Assembly (NCBI RefSeq): GCF_008477545.1
Contig: NZ_VORA01000001.1
Location: 1,240,001-1,304,000 of the forward strand
Direction: 5' to 3'
Source: Roseibium aestuarii
GTDB taxonomy: Bacteria; Pseudomonadota; Alphaproteobacteria; Rhizobiales; Stappiaceae
DNA: 64,000 bases
Below, piece by piece: positions 35,505-45,720 of the stretch (the stretch's first letter is position 1; the number at the start of each line of letters is the position of its first letter). Below the pieces are notes generated by a model. It saw only the letters and a program-made list of their open reading frames with translations, was not told where the DNA came from and did not search any database. A program made the translations under genes and the position numbers.

Positions 35505-36092
35505 ATGACGATTTCCTATTTCGGCTATGGCTCCCTCGTGAACGTGGCCACCTTGCCGGATCATGCCGAAGTCACCCCGGGAACCCTCGACGGGTGGGTG
35601 CGTCAGTGGAGCATCGCCGGGCGCGAGATCGAGGGACACGGGGTCTGCTCGCTCTGCGTGGTTCCCCGCGACGGCGTGGCCATTCGCGGTGTCATGGCCC
35701 GCGAACCGCGCGACGGGCTGGAGCGCCTCGAACGCCGCGAGCACATGTATGACAAGGTCGATGGCATCGGCGAGCGCTTCCGCTGCGACGCCCAGGGCGC
35801 GTCTGGGCCGAACGACATGTTCCTCTTCCGCGCCAAGCCCCGCTACTACGGCTGGGGCGACGCGGAAAACCCGATCCTCCAGAGCTATGTGGATTGTGTC
35901 CTCAAGGGCTTCCATGATTTCTGGGGCGAGGAGGGCGTAAGGCACTTCATCGAGACCACCGAAGGCTGGCACGTGCCGATCCTGGCGGACCGGGATTCCC
36001 CGCGCTATCCCCGGGCGATCGTCCTGTCGGACAGCCTGCGCGAGCTGATTGACGATCTTCTGGCCGACCACGGCGTCGCCTATCTGCCCTGA
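35505..36092 (+). CDS. Gamma-glutamylcyclotransferase-like protein
   Basis: This 195-residue protein opens with ISYFGYGSLVN, the YGSL substrate-binding motif of the GGCT/BtrG fold that releases 5-oxoproline from gamma-glutamyl compounds. GVMAREPRDGLERLERREHMYDKV in the middle is where the family's catalytic glutamate lies; the Glu pairs (EHMYDKV) fit. The C-terminal LRELIDDLLADHGVAYLP is helical. The ATG starts the YGSL strand, and a longer N-terminus has no support. It lies between two minus-strand GGDEF genes. Whether the substrate is a glutathione breakdown product is not shown. Confidence 0.78.
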   Translation: MTISYFGYGSLVNVATLPDHAEVTPGTLDGWVRQWSIAGREIEGHGVCSLCVVPRDGVAIRGVMAREPRDGLERLERREHMYDKVDGIGERFRCDAQGASGPNDMFLFRAKPRYYGWGDAENPILQSYVDCVLKGFHDFWGEEGVRHFIETTEGWHVPILADRDSPRYPRAIVLSDSLRELIDDLLADHGVAYLP

Positions 36093-36115
36093 TCCGGATC
36101 GCCTTCCTTGCGGCC

Positions 36116-37792
36116 TCACCCTGTCCCCGTCCTGCGGGGCGTCGAATCGGAGCCCCGGGGAGGGGAGGCGTGAGTGGCGGTGGAGGCTTCGGCGCGCTGA
36201 GCGGACCGGTCATCGAAGAACACCGCGCAGCCCCGCCCTGAATCCTTTGCCCCGTAGAGAGCTGCGTCGGCCGCAGCAATGAGATCCGTGTCGCGCATCC
36301 CGCAGAGGGGCGCGACGGCGATGCCGATGCTCAGCCCCACACTCACCCGGTCACCGCATGCCAGCATGACGGGCTGGTCCACCGCCGCGATCAGCCGGTC
36401 GGCCAGATCCTGAAGATGCGTCCGTTCGGCCTTGGACAGGCCAGGGGATCCATCCGCCTGCCGATACGAGGCGGTGCCGCCGAGCGCAACGAGAATGACG
36501 AATTCGTCGCCCCCGATCCGGGCCACCGTGCCCTGATCTGCGGTGACCGCCGCCAGACGCTCCGCCACGCTCTGGATCACCAGATCTCCGGCCGCATGAC
36601 CGAAGCGGTCGTTCACCGCCTTGAACCGGTCGAGGTCGCAGCCGAACAGTGCAATCGGTCGGGACGCGCAGTCGCTGAGCGCCTCGTCCAGCAGCGCGGT
36701 GAACTGGAAACGATTGGCGAGCCCTGTCAGCGGATCATGCAGGGCCAACCGGCGGTTTGCCGCTTCGCTTTCCTCAAGCGCGCGCGACAGGCGGCCGATC
36801 CGCCGGGCGACGAGCACCGAGGACACGGCCAGGGCCAGGCCCATCACCACGATCAGTGGCCCGATCATGCGCAGGATCTTCGGGCCGGGCTTGGCACCGT
36901 TCCAGTGAAAATAGCCGAAGGCCACGCCCGAGGCATCCTGTACCTGCACATGGGTCTGATGCGAGGAGGGGGTATCGGTCAGCCGGAAGCTCACATCGGG
37001 GAAGGGGAGTTCTCCCTGCAGCGCATCCAGGAACGAGGCGTCGATGACCCGGGCCGAGATGAGCACGGTCGTGCGCTCCGGACTGCGGGCCGACCCTCCC
37101 GTGACCGTCTCGATCGCGACCGCACTGAGAAGGGACGGAGCGCCGTTCACCAGGGCAAAGGAATAGCTTGCGGTGTCGTCGGACCAGATCTGCGGAAGAG
37201 GACCCTCTTCGGGACCACCCGATTTCGGCCAGGCCCTCACGAGGGCGCGACGCTGCTGGGCCGCCAGCACGGAAAGCGGGTCGTTGGCCGTCAGCCGCCG
37301 CCGCTCGAAATGCACCTCGTTCCGCTCTGAGGAAGCGAGAAGTGTCCCGTCCGGTGCGATCAGGAAGCTGCTTTCCAGCTCCGCCTCCCGCCAGAGCGGG
37401 CGCAGCAGCCGATCGCGCACGAAAGCCGGGTCGAACCGGTCTTCCACCTGCGCGACCGCCTCGCTGGAATGGGCGCGCGCGAGCTGGGCCCGCGACATGC
37501 GGATGTGATTGCGCTGGATCGCTTCGGCAAAGAGCTGCTTCTCGCCGGAAAGCGCGTGCCGGTCGGCCTCCGCAGAGGCTGTGACGCCGATGAAGATCAT
37601 GCAGGCCGCAGCCATCGCAATGAGGCCGCCCGCCATGAGATAGACCCAGCGGGTCACGGACACCGGGTTCAGGGCGCCGAGAGGGCTGGTCGATCCGTTT
37701 GGGGAACTGGCGGCAGTCGGGGCAGGCACGGTCATCCTGACAGGTTGGTCCACCGCGAGAGGCGGCGTCTGGCGATCATCGCCGAGGACCAT
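36116..37792 (-). CDS. Second membrane diguanylate cyclase with periplasmic sensor
   Basis: This 558-residue protein is built like the one at 33.6-35.1 kb: a proline/serine-rich N-terminus, membrane segment about 48-70, periplasmic domain to about 305, second membrane segment about 308-328, then GGDEF with ARIGGDEFVIL (424-434) and DLDRFKAVND (386-395). The GGDEF site is intact and there is no RxxD I-site. An insertion of about 20 residues (ALGGTASYRQADGSPGLSKA) follows the active loop. The ATG at 37792 has AGGAA about eight bases upstream; Met20 is an alternative. The sensor halves share little obvious identity, so the two may respond to different signals. Confidence 0.87.
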   Translation of the reverse strand: MVLGDDRQTPPLAVDQPVRMTVPAPTAASSPNGSTSPLGALNPVSVTRWVYLMAGGLIAMAAACMIFIGVTASAEADRHALSGEKQLFAEAIQRNHIRMSRAQLARAHSSEAVAQVEDRFDPAFVRDRLLRPLWREAELESSFLIAPDGTLLASSERNEVHFERRRLTANDPLSVLAAQQRRALVRAWPKSGGPEEGPLPQIWSDDTASYSFALVNGAPSLLSAVAIETVTGGSARSPERTTVLISARVIDASFLDALQGELPFPDVSFRLTDTPSSHQTHVQVQDASGVAFGYFHWNGAKPGPKILRMIGPLIVVMGLALAVSSVLVARRIGRLSRALEESEAANRRLALHDPLTGLANRFQFTALLDEALSDCASRPIALFGCDLDRFKAVNDRFGHAAGDLVIQSVAERLAAVTADQGTVARIGGDEFVILVALGGTASYRQADGSPGLSKAERTHLQDLADRLIAAVDQPVMLACGDRVSVGLSIGIAVAPLCGMRDTDLIAAADAALYGAKDSGRGCAVFFDDRSAQRAEASTATHASPPRGSDSTPRRTGTG

Positions 37793-37896
37793 ACGAAGAA
37801 ATTCCTAAGTCGCCCTCGTCGCCCGCGCCACAAGTCGATGGATCCCGGAAACCGCTCCTTAACGCTGATCGGATGGTGCCCGCTCAGGTGCCCCCA

Positions 37897-38622
37897 TCAG
37901 GTTCCAAGCGTCGTCTTCAGGCCATATCCGACGGCCCAGGCGATGCCGGCCGCCGTCATGCCGATGGCGCAGGTTTCCAGCCCGGAGACCGCCCAGGAGC
38001 GCGTGGACCAGCGGGACTTCAGCGCTCCGATGCCGAAGAAGGCGAGCGCCGTGCTGGCGGTGGTGATGAGGCCGCTGGCCGACAGGCCGAAGACGAAGGG
38101 GATGAGGGGAACGCTGCCGCAGATGAAGAAGGCAATGAAGGTGGCAAGCGCTGCCTTGAGGGGCGCCCGCGGCGAGCGGGTCATGCCGTATTCCTCCAGC
38201 ATCATCGTGTCGATCCACGGCTGCCGCCGGGAGGTGAGGATGCCGACGAGCGTCTCCAGTTCCTCGCCGCCATAGCCCTTGGCCCGGAAGATCTGGCGGA
38301 TCTCCTCGCGCTCGCCCTCCGGGTCCACGCGAATGTGCTTTTCCTCCACCAGCAGGAGCCGGTGATAGTCCTCCCGCTCGGTCTGGGTGCCGCTGTAATT
38401 GGCAACCGCCATGGAGAAGCCGTCCGCCAGCAGATTGGCAAGCCCGAGGATCAGCACGATGCGCGAGGAGAGGTCCGCGCCCACCGATCCGGCCACGATC
38501 GCGAAGGTGGTGATCGCCCCGTCGATGCCGCCATAGACCCAGTCGCGCAAGTAGCTGGCGTCGGGGCCACCCTGCAGGCGGCGGGCAATATCCTCGGCTG
38601 CGTGGCTGTGTTCGAGTGTCAT
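37897..38622 (-). CDS. VIT1/CCC1-family metal transporter
   Basis: This 241-residue membrane protein belongs to the VIT1/CCC1 family that moves Fe2+ or Mn2+ out of the cytoplasm. DWVYGGIDGAITTFAIVAG (27-45) is the family's first membrane helix, and NLLADGFSMAVANYSGTQTE (61-80) the second, with the family's Asp and Met metal ligands. The cytosolic loop that follows is rich in Glu (EEKHIRVDPEGEREEIRQIF), as in iron-binding members, then three helices complete the five. The ATG is chosen because the longer frame upstream has no family similarity. Metal preference is undetermined. Confidence 0.85.
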   Translation of the reverse strand: MTLEHSHAAEDIARRLQGGPDASYLRDWVYGGIDGAITTFAIVAGSVGADLSSRIVLILGLANLLADGFSMAVANYSGTQTEREDYHRLLLVEEKHIRVDPEGEREEIRQIFRAKGYGGEELETLVGILTSRRQPWIDTMMLEEYGMTRSPRAPLKAALATFIAFFICGSVPLIPFVFGLSASGLITTASTALAFFGIGALKSRWSTRSWAVSGLETCAIGMTAAGIAWAVGYGLKTTLGT

Positions 38623-38828
38623 GAAGCTGTTCCTGGATTTGCGGGCGGTGGCTGGCAACTTTTCCCAGTATAGCCTGTGGTCTTCATGAAGCGACACGTG
38701 TATAAACGCGCGCACGTTTCGTCCGGATATGGAAGCAACGATGAACGGAAACGCCCTTGCCGGGGGGCTTTTGCGAAATTTGTGAAACGATTGCGCGGGC
38801 CGGGTGCCTGCGATCGAGGAGTGAGACT

Positions 38829-40208
38829 ATGGCGGAGAAGTGGACCCCGAACAGCTGGAGAGCAAAGCCGATCCTGCAGGTTCCCGAGTATCCGGACCTG
38901 GCCGCCCTGGCCGATGTGGAAAAGCGCCTGACCAGCTATCCGCCGCTTGTCTTTGCAGGGGAAGCGCGCGCGCTCAAGAAGCAGCTTGCCCGCGTCGCCG
39001 AAGGCGAGGCCTTCCTGCTTCAGGGCGGTGACTGCGCCGAGAGCTTCGCCGAGCATCACCCCGACCATATCCGTGACTTCTTCCGCGCCTTCCTGCAGAT
39101 GGCCGTGGTGCTGACCTTTGCCGCCAGCCAGCCGGTCGTGAAGGTCGGGCGCATCGCCGGCCAGTTTGCCAAGCCGCGCTCGTCCGGCATCGAGAAGCAG
39201 GGCGATATCGAGCTGCCCAGCTACCGTGGCGACATCATCAACGGCATCGACTTCACCGAAGCCTCCCGCGTGCCCGATCCCTCGCGCATGGAACAGGCCT
39301 ACCGTCAGTCGGCTGCGACCCTGAACCTGCTGCGCGCCTTCGCCCAGGGCGGTTTCGCCAACCTGGACCAGGTGCACCAGTGGATGCTGGGCTTCATTTC
39401 CGACAGCCCGCAGGGTCACCGCTACAAGGAACTGGCCGACCGCATCTCCGAGTCGCTGGCCTTCATGCGCGCTTGCGGCGTGGACAGCTCCACCGTGCCG
39501 CAGATGCGCTCCACCGACTTCTTCACCTCCCACGAGGCTCTGCTGCTGGGCTATGAAGAAGCGCTGACCCGCGTCGACAGCATTTCCGGCGACTGGTACG
39601 CCACCTCCGGCCACATGCTGTGGATCGGCGACCGGACGCGCCAGCCCGACCATGCCCATGTGGAATTCTTCCGCGGTATCAAGAACCCGATCGGCCTGAA
39701 GTGCGGTCCGAGCCTGACCCCGGACGGGCTGCTGGAACTCATCGATCTGCTGAACCCGGAAAACGAAGCCGGCCGCCTGACCCTGATCTGCCGTTTCGGC
39801 GCCGACAAGGTCTTCGACCATCTGCCCCAGCTGGTGCGCGCCGTTCAGCGCGAGGGCCGCAAGGTCGTGTGGTCCTGCGACCCGATGCATGGCAACACCA
39901 TCACCGCCGGCGGCTACAAGACCCGTCCGTTCGAACGCGTGCTCAAGGAAGTGGAAGCCTTCTTTGCCGTGCACCGCTCCGAGGGCACCCATGCCGGCGG
40001 CATCCATGTGGAAATGACCGGCCGTGACGTGACCGAATGCACCGGCGGGGCCCATGCCCTGACCGCCGAGCAGCTGGGCGACCGTTACCACACCCATTGC
40101 GACCCGCGCCTGAACGCCAACCAGGCGCTCGACCTGGCCTTCCTGATTGCGGAAAACCTCAAGAAGGAACGGGCCGAGCGGGATCTGAAGATCGCCGTCA
40201 ACGGCTGA
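38829..40208 (+). CDS. 3-deoxy-7-phosphoheptulonate synthase, class II
   Basis: This 459-residue enzyme catalyses the first step of the shikimate pathway, phosphoenolpyruvate plus erythrose 4-phosphate to DAHP. It is of the plant/actinobacterial-like class II (AroF/AroG-II): [20 protein letters not shown] at the start, [11 protein letters not shown] (metal Cys), [23 protein letters not shown], and HGNT plus [15 protein letters not shown] near the end. The ATG has GGAG about six bases upstream. It is monocistronic with its own terminator. Regulation by aromatic amino acids is usual for the class but is not visible here. Confidence 0.95.
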   Translation: MAEKWTPNSWRAKPILQVPEYPDLAALADVEKRLTSYPPLVFAGEARALKKQLARVAEGEAFLLQGGDCAESFAEHHPDHIRDFFRAFLQMAVVLTFAASQPVVKVGRIAGQFAKPRSSGIEKQGDIELPSYRGDIINGIDFTEASRVPDPSRMEQAYRQSAATLNLLRAFAQGGFANLDQVHQWMLGFISDSPQGHRYKELADRISESLAFMRACGVDSSTVPQMRSTDFFTSHEALLLGYEEALTRVDSISGDWYATSGHMLWIGDRTRQPDHAHVEFFRGIKNPIGLKCGPSLTPDGLLELIDLLNPENEAGRLTLICRFGADKVFDHLPQLVRAVQREGRKVVWSCDPMHGNTITAGGYKTRPFERVLKEVEAFFAVHRSEGTHAGGIHVEMTGRDVTECTGGAHALTAEQLGDRYHTHCDPRLNANQALDLAFLIAENLKKERAERDLKIAVNG

Positions 40209-40233
40209 GGGGCATTCCTCGCAAACGATCTGG

Positions 40234-40260
40234 AAACGGGCGGCCTGGCCGCCCGTTTGC
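40234..40260 (+). terminator. Intrinsic terminator of the DAHP synthase gene
   Basis: AAACGGGCGGC / GCCGCCCGTTT form an 11-pair stem with a CTG loop. The T-run is short. Confidence 0.7.
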
Positions 40261-40451
40261 GTTTGAGACAGTCATTTTGCGCTTGTTTGTATTATCAATA
40301 AATCTGGTAAGCGCACCTTAAGACTGTGCGCTGCAAGACTGTCCCGAATTTCGAGAAAAGAGGCTGCGCACGGCATTTTTCGCCGCAGGAATCGCGGGCC
40401 TCGCTCCAGCCCTCGCGGCTGGAGGGTTTGGTCATTCGGGAGCACCGCCTC

Positions 40452-41024
40452 ATGGAAAAGCGCAGGGACCTGTCGCGACTTTCCGTCCTCATCGTTGAAG
40501 ACAGCACGCATATGCGCGCCATTCTCCGCTCCATTCTGAGCGGCCTCGGCGTGCGCCAGATCTTCGAGGCCGCAGAGGCGACCGACGGTCTGGAAAAGAC
40601 CATCGACCGCCAGCCCGACCTCGTCCTGTGCGATTGGGCCATGCAGCCGGTGAGCGGTGGCGAGTTCATCCAGTTTCTGCGCGGCGAGAAGGACGCGACC
40701 CTGAGCACCACGCCGGTGATCGTTGTCAGCGCCCATTCCCGCAAGGCCAACATCCTGGAAGCGCGCAAGCTCGGCATCCACGGTTTTGTCGCCAAGCCGG
40801 TGTCGCCGGCCGTCCTCTACCAGCGCATCTGCAACATGCTGGCGTTCCAGGAGGCGCATGGGCGGACCAAGGGCATGTTCGCGGCCACATCCTGGCCCAC
40901 GGGCGGCCCGGTCCTTGACCTCACGTCGCCCACGCTGCTGGGTGCCTCGGGGACAAGGCGGGCGCCGGGCGCCGGGACCGCAGATGCCGAAGACGAGCCG
41001 GAGCGCGGCGTGGCCTGGTGCTGA
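40452..41024 (+). CDS. Single-domain response regulator (receiver) with disordered tail
   Basis: This 190-residue protein is a CheY-like receiver (residues 8-130) with Glu16 and Asp17, the phospho-acceptor Asp61 in LCDWAMQPVSGGEF, Ser93, and Lys115 in FVAKPVSPAVLY. The last 55 residues are low-complexity, rich in Gly, Thr, Ala and Pro, with no output domain. It therefore probably works as a diffusible receiver or phosphate sink. The ATG at 40452 is chosen at MEKRRDLSRL. No kinase lies beside it. Such orphan receivers are common in alphaproteobacteria. Confidence 0.85.
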   Translation: MEKRRDLSRLSVLIVEDSTHMRAILRSILSGLGVRQIFEAAEATDGLEKTIDRQPDLVLCDWAMQPVSGGEFIQFLRGEKDATLSTTPVIVVSAHSRKANILEARKLGIHGFVAKPVSPAVLYQRICNMLAFQEAHGRTKGMFAATSWPTGGPVLDLTSPTLLGASGTRRAPGAGTADAEDEPERGVAWC

Positions 41025-41095
41025 CGTCATTGCACCGCAAGATCTGCATGCCTGCGGCAATTGCAAGTCGCCGCACTCCGGGCTAAATCAGCGAC

Positions 41096-42787
41096 ATGGT
41101 AAAAGAGAATCCCGCTCTCCGCATCGCAGGCCGGTTCCGTCTGGCTGTCGCGCAAGTGAACCCCACCGTCGGCGACATTGTCGGCAATGCCGAACTGGTG
41201 CGCCAGGCGCACCGGGACGCTGCCGGGCAGGGTGCCGATCTCGTCCTCTTCTCCGAACTGGTCATCGCCGGATATCCGGCAGAGGATCTGGTGCTGAAGC
41301 GTGCCTTCGTCGAGCGCTGCATGGCCGAGGTCCGCGCGCTGGCGGCCCTGACCCTGGACGGCGCTCCGGGGCTGCTCGTCGGCACGCCCTGGCTGGAGGA
41401 CGGCAAGCTCTACAATGCGGTCGCTCTTCTCGACGCAGGCGAGGTTCAGGCCCTGCGCTTCAAGCATGACCTGCCGAATTACGCCGTCTTCGACGAGAAG
41501 CGCGTGTTTGCATCCGGTCCCTTGCCCGGGCCGATCGACTTCCGCGGCCTGCGTATCGGTGTGCCGATCTGCGAGGACATCTGGAACGACGAGGTCTGCG
41601 AATGCCTGTCGGAGACGGGGGCGGAGATCCTGCTCGTGCCCAACGGCTCTCCCTATTGGGAGAACCGCATGGAAGAGCGGCTCCAGGTCGTGGTTGCCCG
41701 GGTTGTCGAGAGCGGCCTGCCGCTCGTCTATTGCAACCAGCTGGGCGGTCAGGATGAGCTCGTCTTCGACGGGGGCTCCTTCGCCCTGCGCGCCGACCGC
41801 AGCCTCGCCTTCCAGATGCCCCAGTTCGACGCCGGGCTCCTGATCAGCGACTGGTCGCGTCAGGACAATGACACCTGGACCTGCGCGCCGGGGCCCATGG
41901 CGCGCCTGCCGGATCTGGACGAGGCCAACTGGAAGGCCTGCGTTCTGGGTCTGCGCGACTATGTGCTGAAGAACGGGTTCCCGGGCGTGGTCCTGGGCCT
42001 TTCCGGCGGCATCGACAGCGCGATCTGTGCGGCCATGGCCGTGGACGGTCTGGGGGCGGACAAGGTGCATGCGATCATGCTGCCCTACCGCTACACCTCC
42101 CGCCAGAGCGTCACGGACGCGGCCGACTGCGCCGAGGCGCTCGGCATCCGCTTCGATCACGTGCCGATCGCCGAGCCCGTCGAAGGCTTCTCCCGCGTGC
42201 TCTCCGGCCTCTTTGCCGGCTGCGAGCAGGACACGACGGAAGAAAACATCCAGTCGCGCGCCCGCGGCGTCATCCTCATGGCGATCTCCAACAAGTTCGG
42301 CGCCATGGTCGTGACCACCGGCAACAAGTCGGAGATGTCGGTCGGCTATGCCACTCTCTATGGCGACATGAACGGCGGCTACAACCCCATCAAGGATCTC
42401 TACAAGACCCAGGTCTATCATCTGGCGAAGTGGCGCAATGCCAACCGTCCGGACGGCCTGCTGGGACCCGAGGGCGAGGTCATTCCCGACAGCATCATCA
42501 CCAAGGTTCCCACCGCAGAGCTGCGCGAGAACCAGACCGACCAGGACAGCCTGCCCCCTTACGAGGTGCTGGACGACATCCTGACCTGTCTGGTGGAGAA
42601 CGAGATGGCGGTGCGCGACATCGAGCGGCGCGGCCATGACCGGGCGCTGATCCACCGCATCGAGCATCTGCTCTACATCGCCGAATACAAGCGTCGCCAG
42701 GCACCTCCGGGCGTCAAGATCACGCCGCGCAACTTCGGCAAGGACCGCCGCTATCCCATCACCAACCGCTTCCGGGACAGAAGCTGA
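41096..42787 (+). CDS. nadE: Glutamine-dependent NAD+ synthetase
   Basis: This 563-residue two-domain enzyme makes NAD from nicotinic acid adenine dinucleotide, ATP and glutamine. The N-terminal nitrilase-fold glutaminase has the catalytic triad Glu54 (FSELVIAGYP), Lys123 (KHDLPNY) and Cys159 (ICEDIW). The C-terminal synthetase has the ATP loop LSGGIDSA (302-309) and TTGNKSEMSVGY. The length is typical. The ATG at 41096 follows the receiver gene after 71 bases. A terminator-like hairpin lies after the gene. Confidence 0.95.
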   Translation: MVKENPALRIAGRFRLAVAQVNPTVGDIVGNAELVRQAHRDAAGQGADLVLFSELVIAGYPAEDLVLKRAFVERCMAEVRALAALTLDGAPGLLVGTPWLEDGKLYNAVALLDAGEVQALRFKHDLPNYAVFDEKRVFASGPLPGPIDFRGLRIGVPICEDIWNDEVCECLSETGAEILLVPNGSPYWENRMEERLQVVVARVVESGLPLVYCNQLGGQDELVFDGGSFALRADRSLAFQMPQFDAGLLISDWSRQDNDTWTCAPGPMARLPDLDEANWKACVLGLRDYVLKNGFPGVVLGLSGGIDSAICAAMAVDGLGADKVHAIMLPYRYTSRQSVTDAADCAEALGIRFDHVPIAEPVEGFSRVLSGLFAGCEQDTTEENIQSRARGVILMAISNKFGAMVVTTGNKSEMSVGYATLYGDMNGGYNPIKDLYKTQVYHLAKWRNANRPDGLLGPEGEVIPDSIITKVPTAELRENQTDQDSLPPYEVLDDILTCLVENEMAVRDIERRGHDRALIHRIEHLLYIAEYKRRQAPPGVKITPRNFGKDRRYPITNRFRDRS

Positions 42788-42841
42788 GCACCGCTTCACC
42801 GGTGTCCCGGAAGTTTCCCGATCCGACCTTCTACGGGCAAG

Positions 42842-42878
42842 TACTTATACCTTGAGTTGCAAGATTATAAGTATTTTT
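42842..42878 (+). terminator. A+T-rich terminator-like hairpin after nadE
   Basis: TACTTATA / TATAAGTA with an inner CTTG / CAAG encloses an AGTTG loop and is followed by TTTTT. It is unusually A+T-rich for this genome and also lies about 120 bases ahead of gltX. Confidence 0.6.
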
Positions 42879-42998
42879 CCGAGTGGTCACGGTCGCATGT
42901 CACTGTATCTGCACAAATAATAGCCAAGAATACCGTAAGGTCGTCTTTCCGCGGGGAAAGATGTTGCGACCTCAGGTGGAGAGAGTTACCCAAAGGCC

Positions 42999-44360
42999 AT
43001 GACTGTAACCGTCCGTTTCGCTCCTTCGCCCACCGGGCTCATCCATATTGGCAACAGCCGCACCGCGCTGTTCAACTGGCTGTTTGCGAAAAAGCACGGC
43101 GGGCGCTTCATCCTGCGCTTCGATGACACGGATCTGGAACGCTCCCGCCGGGAGTATGCGGATGCGATCGAGCGGGATCTCGCCTGGTTGGGGCTGGTCC
43201 CCGACCGCATGGAGCGCCAGTCCGAGCGCCTCGAGATCTATGACGCGGCCGTCCAGCGCCTGAAGGATGCGGGCCTGCTCTACCCCTGCTACGAGACGGC
43301 GGATGAGCTGGACCGCCGGCGGTCACGCGCCCGTGCCCTTGGGCGCCCGCCGGTCTATGACCGCGCAGCGCTGCGTCTTTCCGACGAGCAGAAGGCGCTC
43401 TTCGAGGCGGAAGGCCGCAAGCCGCACTGGCGTTTCCTTCTGCCGAACTTTGATCAGGACCCGGAACAGATCCGCCGGACCGACGAAAGCTGGGAGGACC
43501 TGTGCCGCGGTCCCCAGACCATCGACCTCGGCTCCATGTCCGATCCGGTGCTGGTGCGCGAGAACGGTGCCTATCTCTACACCCTGACCTCCATCGTCGA
43601 TGATATCGACATGGGCATCACCCACATCATCCGGGGTGAGGATCACGTGGCCAATACGGCCGTGCAGCTGGCGATCTTCCGCGCCCTCGGGGCAGAGCCG
43701 CCGGTCTTCGGTCACCACAATCTTCTGACCACCGCCGATGGCGAGGGGCTGTCGAAGCGCAAGGGCGCCCTGTCCATCGGGTCCCTGCGCGAGGATGGTC
43801 TGGAGCCCATGGCGGTGGCCTCGCTGGCCGTCCTCACGGGCACCAGCCATGCGGTCGAGGCGGTCGCGACCATGGACGAGCTGGGCGACCGGTTCGACCT
43901 CGCCGGCGTCTCGCGTTCCTCGGCCAAGTTCGACCCGCACGAGCTGGTGGGGCTCAATGCCCGCCTTGTGCACGCCATGCCCTTCTCGGTGGTCAGCAGC
44001 CGCCTTTGCGATCTGGGGATCCAGGCGGAGGAAGACTTCTGGCTGACCGTGCGCGAAAACTGCGAGCGCGTGTCCGATGCCCATCTCTACTGGCAGATCG
44101 TCAAGGGCACGGTCGAGGCTGAGGTCGACCCGGAGGACCGCGACTTCCTGGTCGCCGCCCGTCGCCTGCTGCCAGACGGGCCGGTCGATGCCTCCACCTG
44201 GAAGACCTGGACCGACGCACTGAAGGCCGAGACAGGCCGCAAGGGCAGGGGGCTCTTCATGCCGCTGCGCCGCGCCCTGACGGGCCTCGATCACGGACCC
44301 GACATGGGCGCCCTGCTGCCCTTCATCGGGCAACAAAATATTCTGGACCGACTACCCTGA
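42999..44360 (+). CDS. gltX: Glutamate-tRNA ligase
   Basis: This 453-residue class I aminoacyl-tRNA synthetase charges tRNA-Glu. [16 protein letters not shown] carries the HIGH-type motif (16-19), FDDTDLERS follows, [11 protein letters not shown] lies at about 210-220, and LSKRKG (251-256) is the KMSKS counterpart. The anticodon-binding region ends in [14 protein letters not shown]. Many alphaproteobacteria carry two GltX paralogues; this one is of the shorter kind. The last 38 bases overlap the 3' end of the convergent DUF2865 gene. Confidence 0.93.
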   Translation: MTVTVRFAPSPTGLIHIGNSRTALFNWLFAKKHGGRFILRFDDTDLERSRREYADAIERDLAWLGLVPDRMERQSERLEIYDAAVQRLKDAGLLYPCYETADELDRRRSRARALGRPPVYDRAALRLSDEQKALFEAEGRKPHWRFLLPNFDQDPEQIRRTDESWEDLCRGPQTIDLGSMSDPVLVRENGAYLYTLTSIVDDIDMGITHIIRGEDHVANTAVQLAIFRALGAEPPVFGHHNLLTTADGEGLSKRKGALSIGSLREDGLEPMAVASLAVLTGTSHAVEAVATMDELGDRFDLAGVSRSSAKFDPHELVGLNARLVHAMPFSVVSSRLCDLGIQAEEDFWLTVRENCERVSDAHLYWQIVKGTVEAEVDPEDRDFLVAARRLLPDGPVDASTWKTWTDALKAETGRKGRGLFMPLRRALTGLDHGPDMGALLPFIGQQNILDRLP

Positions 44361-45720
44361 CCGGCCGGTCCGGATCGGGCCGGGCCACCGGCTCGTCCGC
44401 GATCGTGAAGACCGGCTGCGGTGCAGCGTCAGGCGTCAGGCCTGGCTCGCCCACGGGCATTCTCTGATCTGCGCCTTGCGCTCCTGCTACAGTCCGCGTG
44501 GCGGTCTGTGCGGGATCCTGCAGCAAGGCCGCTTCGCTGTCGAAGCCGAGAAGCAGGTCGAGCCGGCTTGCCGGGTCCAGATCCGGCGAGAGCTCATCGC
44601 CGGGCAGCGGCGCGGCGACAAACACCTCGAGCCCGACCGCGTCGGGACGCTCCGGCCGCCCGAAAACGCTGGAGCCGGTGACGTCGCCGTTCTCGTCACC
44701 CACACCGCCGATCACCGCCCGCACATGGCCCGGTGAGGCCTGCAGCACCCGCAGGGCGCCGGTGGCGCCCGCTGATCCCAGTCGCAGCTCGTTCGCTCCC
44801 GTCCGGGAGGCGAGGGGGCGGCAGGAACAGTTCTCCACCCGTTCGCTGCGATAGCGCCAGGCATTGGTGAGCCCGTCATAGGGCTGGCCGGAGAGGGACA
44901 CCATGTCCTCCGCCGCCCCACCCGGATTGCGATGGACGAAAAGCTCCGTCTCCGCACCCGGGCAGACCTCGCTGCAGCGGAAGGCATCCTGCGAGAACTG
45001 CCGGCGCGTGGTCTTGTAGCTCAAGGGGAAGAAATAGCCGTCGCATTGCCGCACGCAGAGGGTGCGATAGGTCGCAGACGCAGAGAAGCGCGCACCGCCC
45101 GGCGTCTGGCCTGCCCCGCTGCCGACCATCCCGGCCCGGGACGATTGCCCGGTGGAGCGGCTCACCGGTGCCGACGTCGCGCCGCCGGCGGTCTCTTCCA
45201 GCCCGTCGCCGACCCTTGCGCGACTGCCCAGCAGGACGCCGAGCAATCCGCCCGGACGCGAATTGCGGGCGCTGGAGGCTTCTGTAGTCGTCTTGCCGCC
45301 ACATCCGGCCGCCTGCAGGCGCGTCTGAAGCCGGGCGATGGACTTGGCCTTGCCCGTTCCGGCGGCCTTGGCAAGCTGCCTGTCGATGGCCCGCCGGTTG
45401 CGGCGCATCCGCTCCATCTTCTGGGTGAGGGGGCCGCAGCGCGCATCAGCTTGCCCGCCGCCGCAGTTCAGGTGATGGGCATCCCGCTCGGCGGCGGTCA
45501 GCGCCTCGGCCTGCCGGTCATGCTCTGCCTGCCACTTGGCCTGCCCATCCGGGCCGCCGCTGCGTTCCAGACGCGCGAGCTGCTGCCGCAGGTCGTCACA
45601 GGACCCCGCGGCTTCGGCAGCAGGCATCAAGGCAAGGATCGAGAGCAGCATGACGCCGGTCAGACAGGAGGCTGCCTGCCTGGAGCGCCCTTCAGATCCT
45701 CTGCGCGCCACGTCGTCCAT
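44323..45720 (-). CDS. DUF2865-domain exported protein
   Basis: This 465-residue protein has a hydrophobic export segment at residues about 19-36 ([17 protein letters not shown]) after a basic N-terminus, then a helical Gln/Arg-rich region (about 40-140) with several Cys. The DUF2865 core lies around [20 protein letters not shown] (about 220-239) and [15 protein letters not shown], where Cys pairs are spaced as expected for disulfides. The family is almost confined to Rhizobiales and has no known function. The ATG at 45720 is chosen because the export signal follows it; the frame is open further upstream without family support. It overlaps gltX by 38 bases. Confidence 0.78.
   Translation of the reverse strand: MDDVARRGSEGRSRQAASCLTGVMLLSILALMPAAEAAGSCDDLRQQLARLERSGGPDGQAKWQAEHDRQAEALTAAERDAHHLNCGGGQADARCGPLTQKMERMRRNRRAIDRQLAKAAGTGKAKSIARLQTRLQAAGCGGKTTTEASSARNSRPGGLLGVLLGSRARVGDGLEETAGGATSAPVSRSTGQSSRAGMVGSGAGQTPGGARFSASATYRTLCVRQCDGYFFPLSYKTTRRQFSQDAFRCSEVCPGAETELFVHRNPGGAAEDMVSLSGQPYDGLTNAWRYRSERVENCSCRPLASRTGANELRLGSAGATGALRVLQASPGHVRAVIGGVGDENGDVTGSSVFGRPERPDAVGLEVFVAAPLPGDELSPDLDPASRLDLLLGFDSEAALLQDPAQTATRTVAGAQGADQRMPVGEPGLTPDAAPQPVFTIADEPVARPDPDRPVRVVGPEYFVAR

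Noticed and set aside
41027..42799. Frame of 590 codons antisense to nadE
   Set aside because: Fully inside a clear nadE gene on the other strand, with no recognisable domain; similarly 51066-53675 and 58085-60199.
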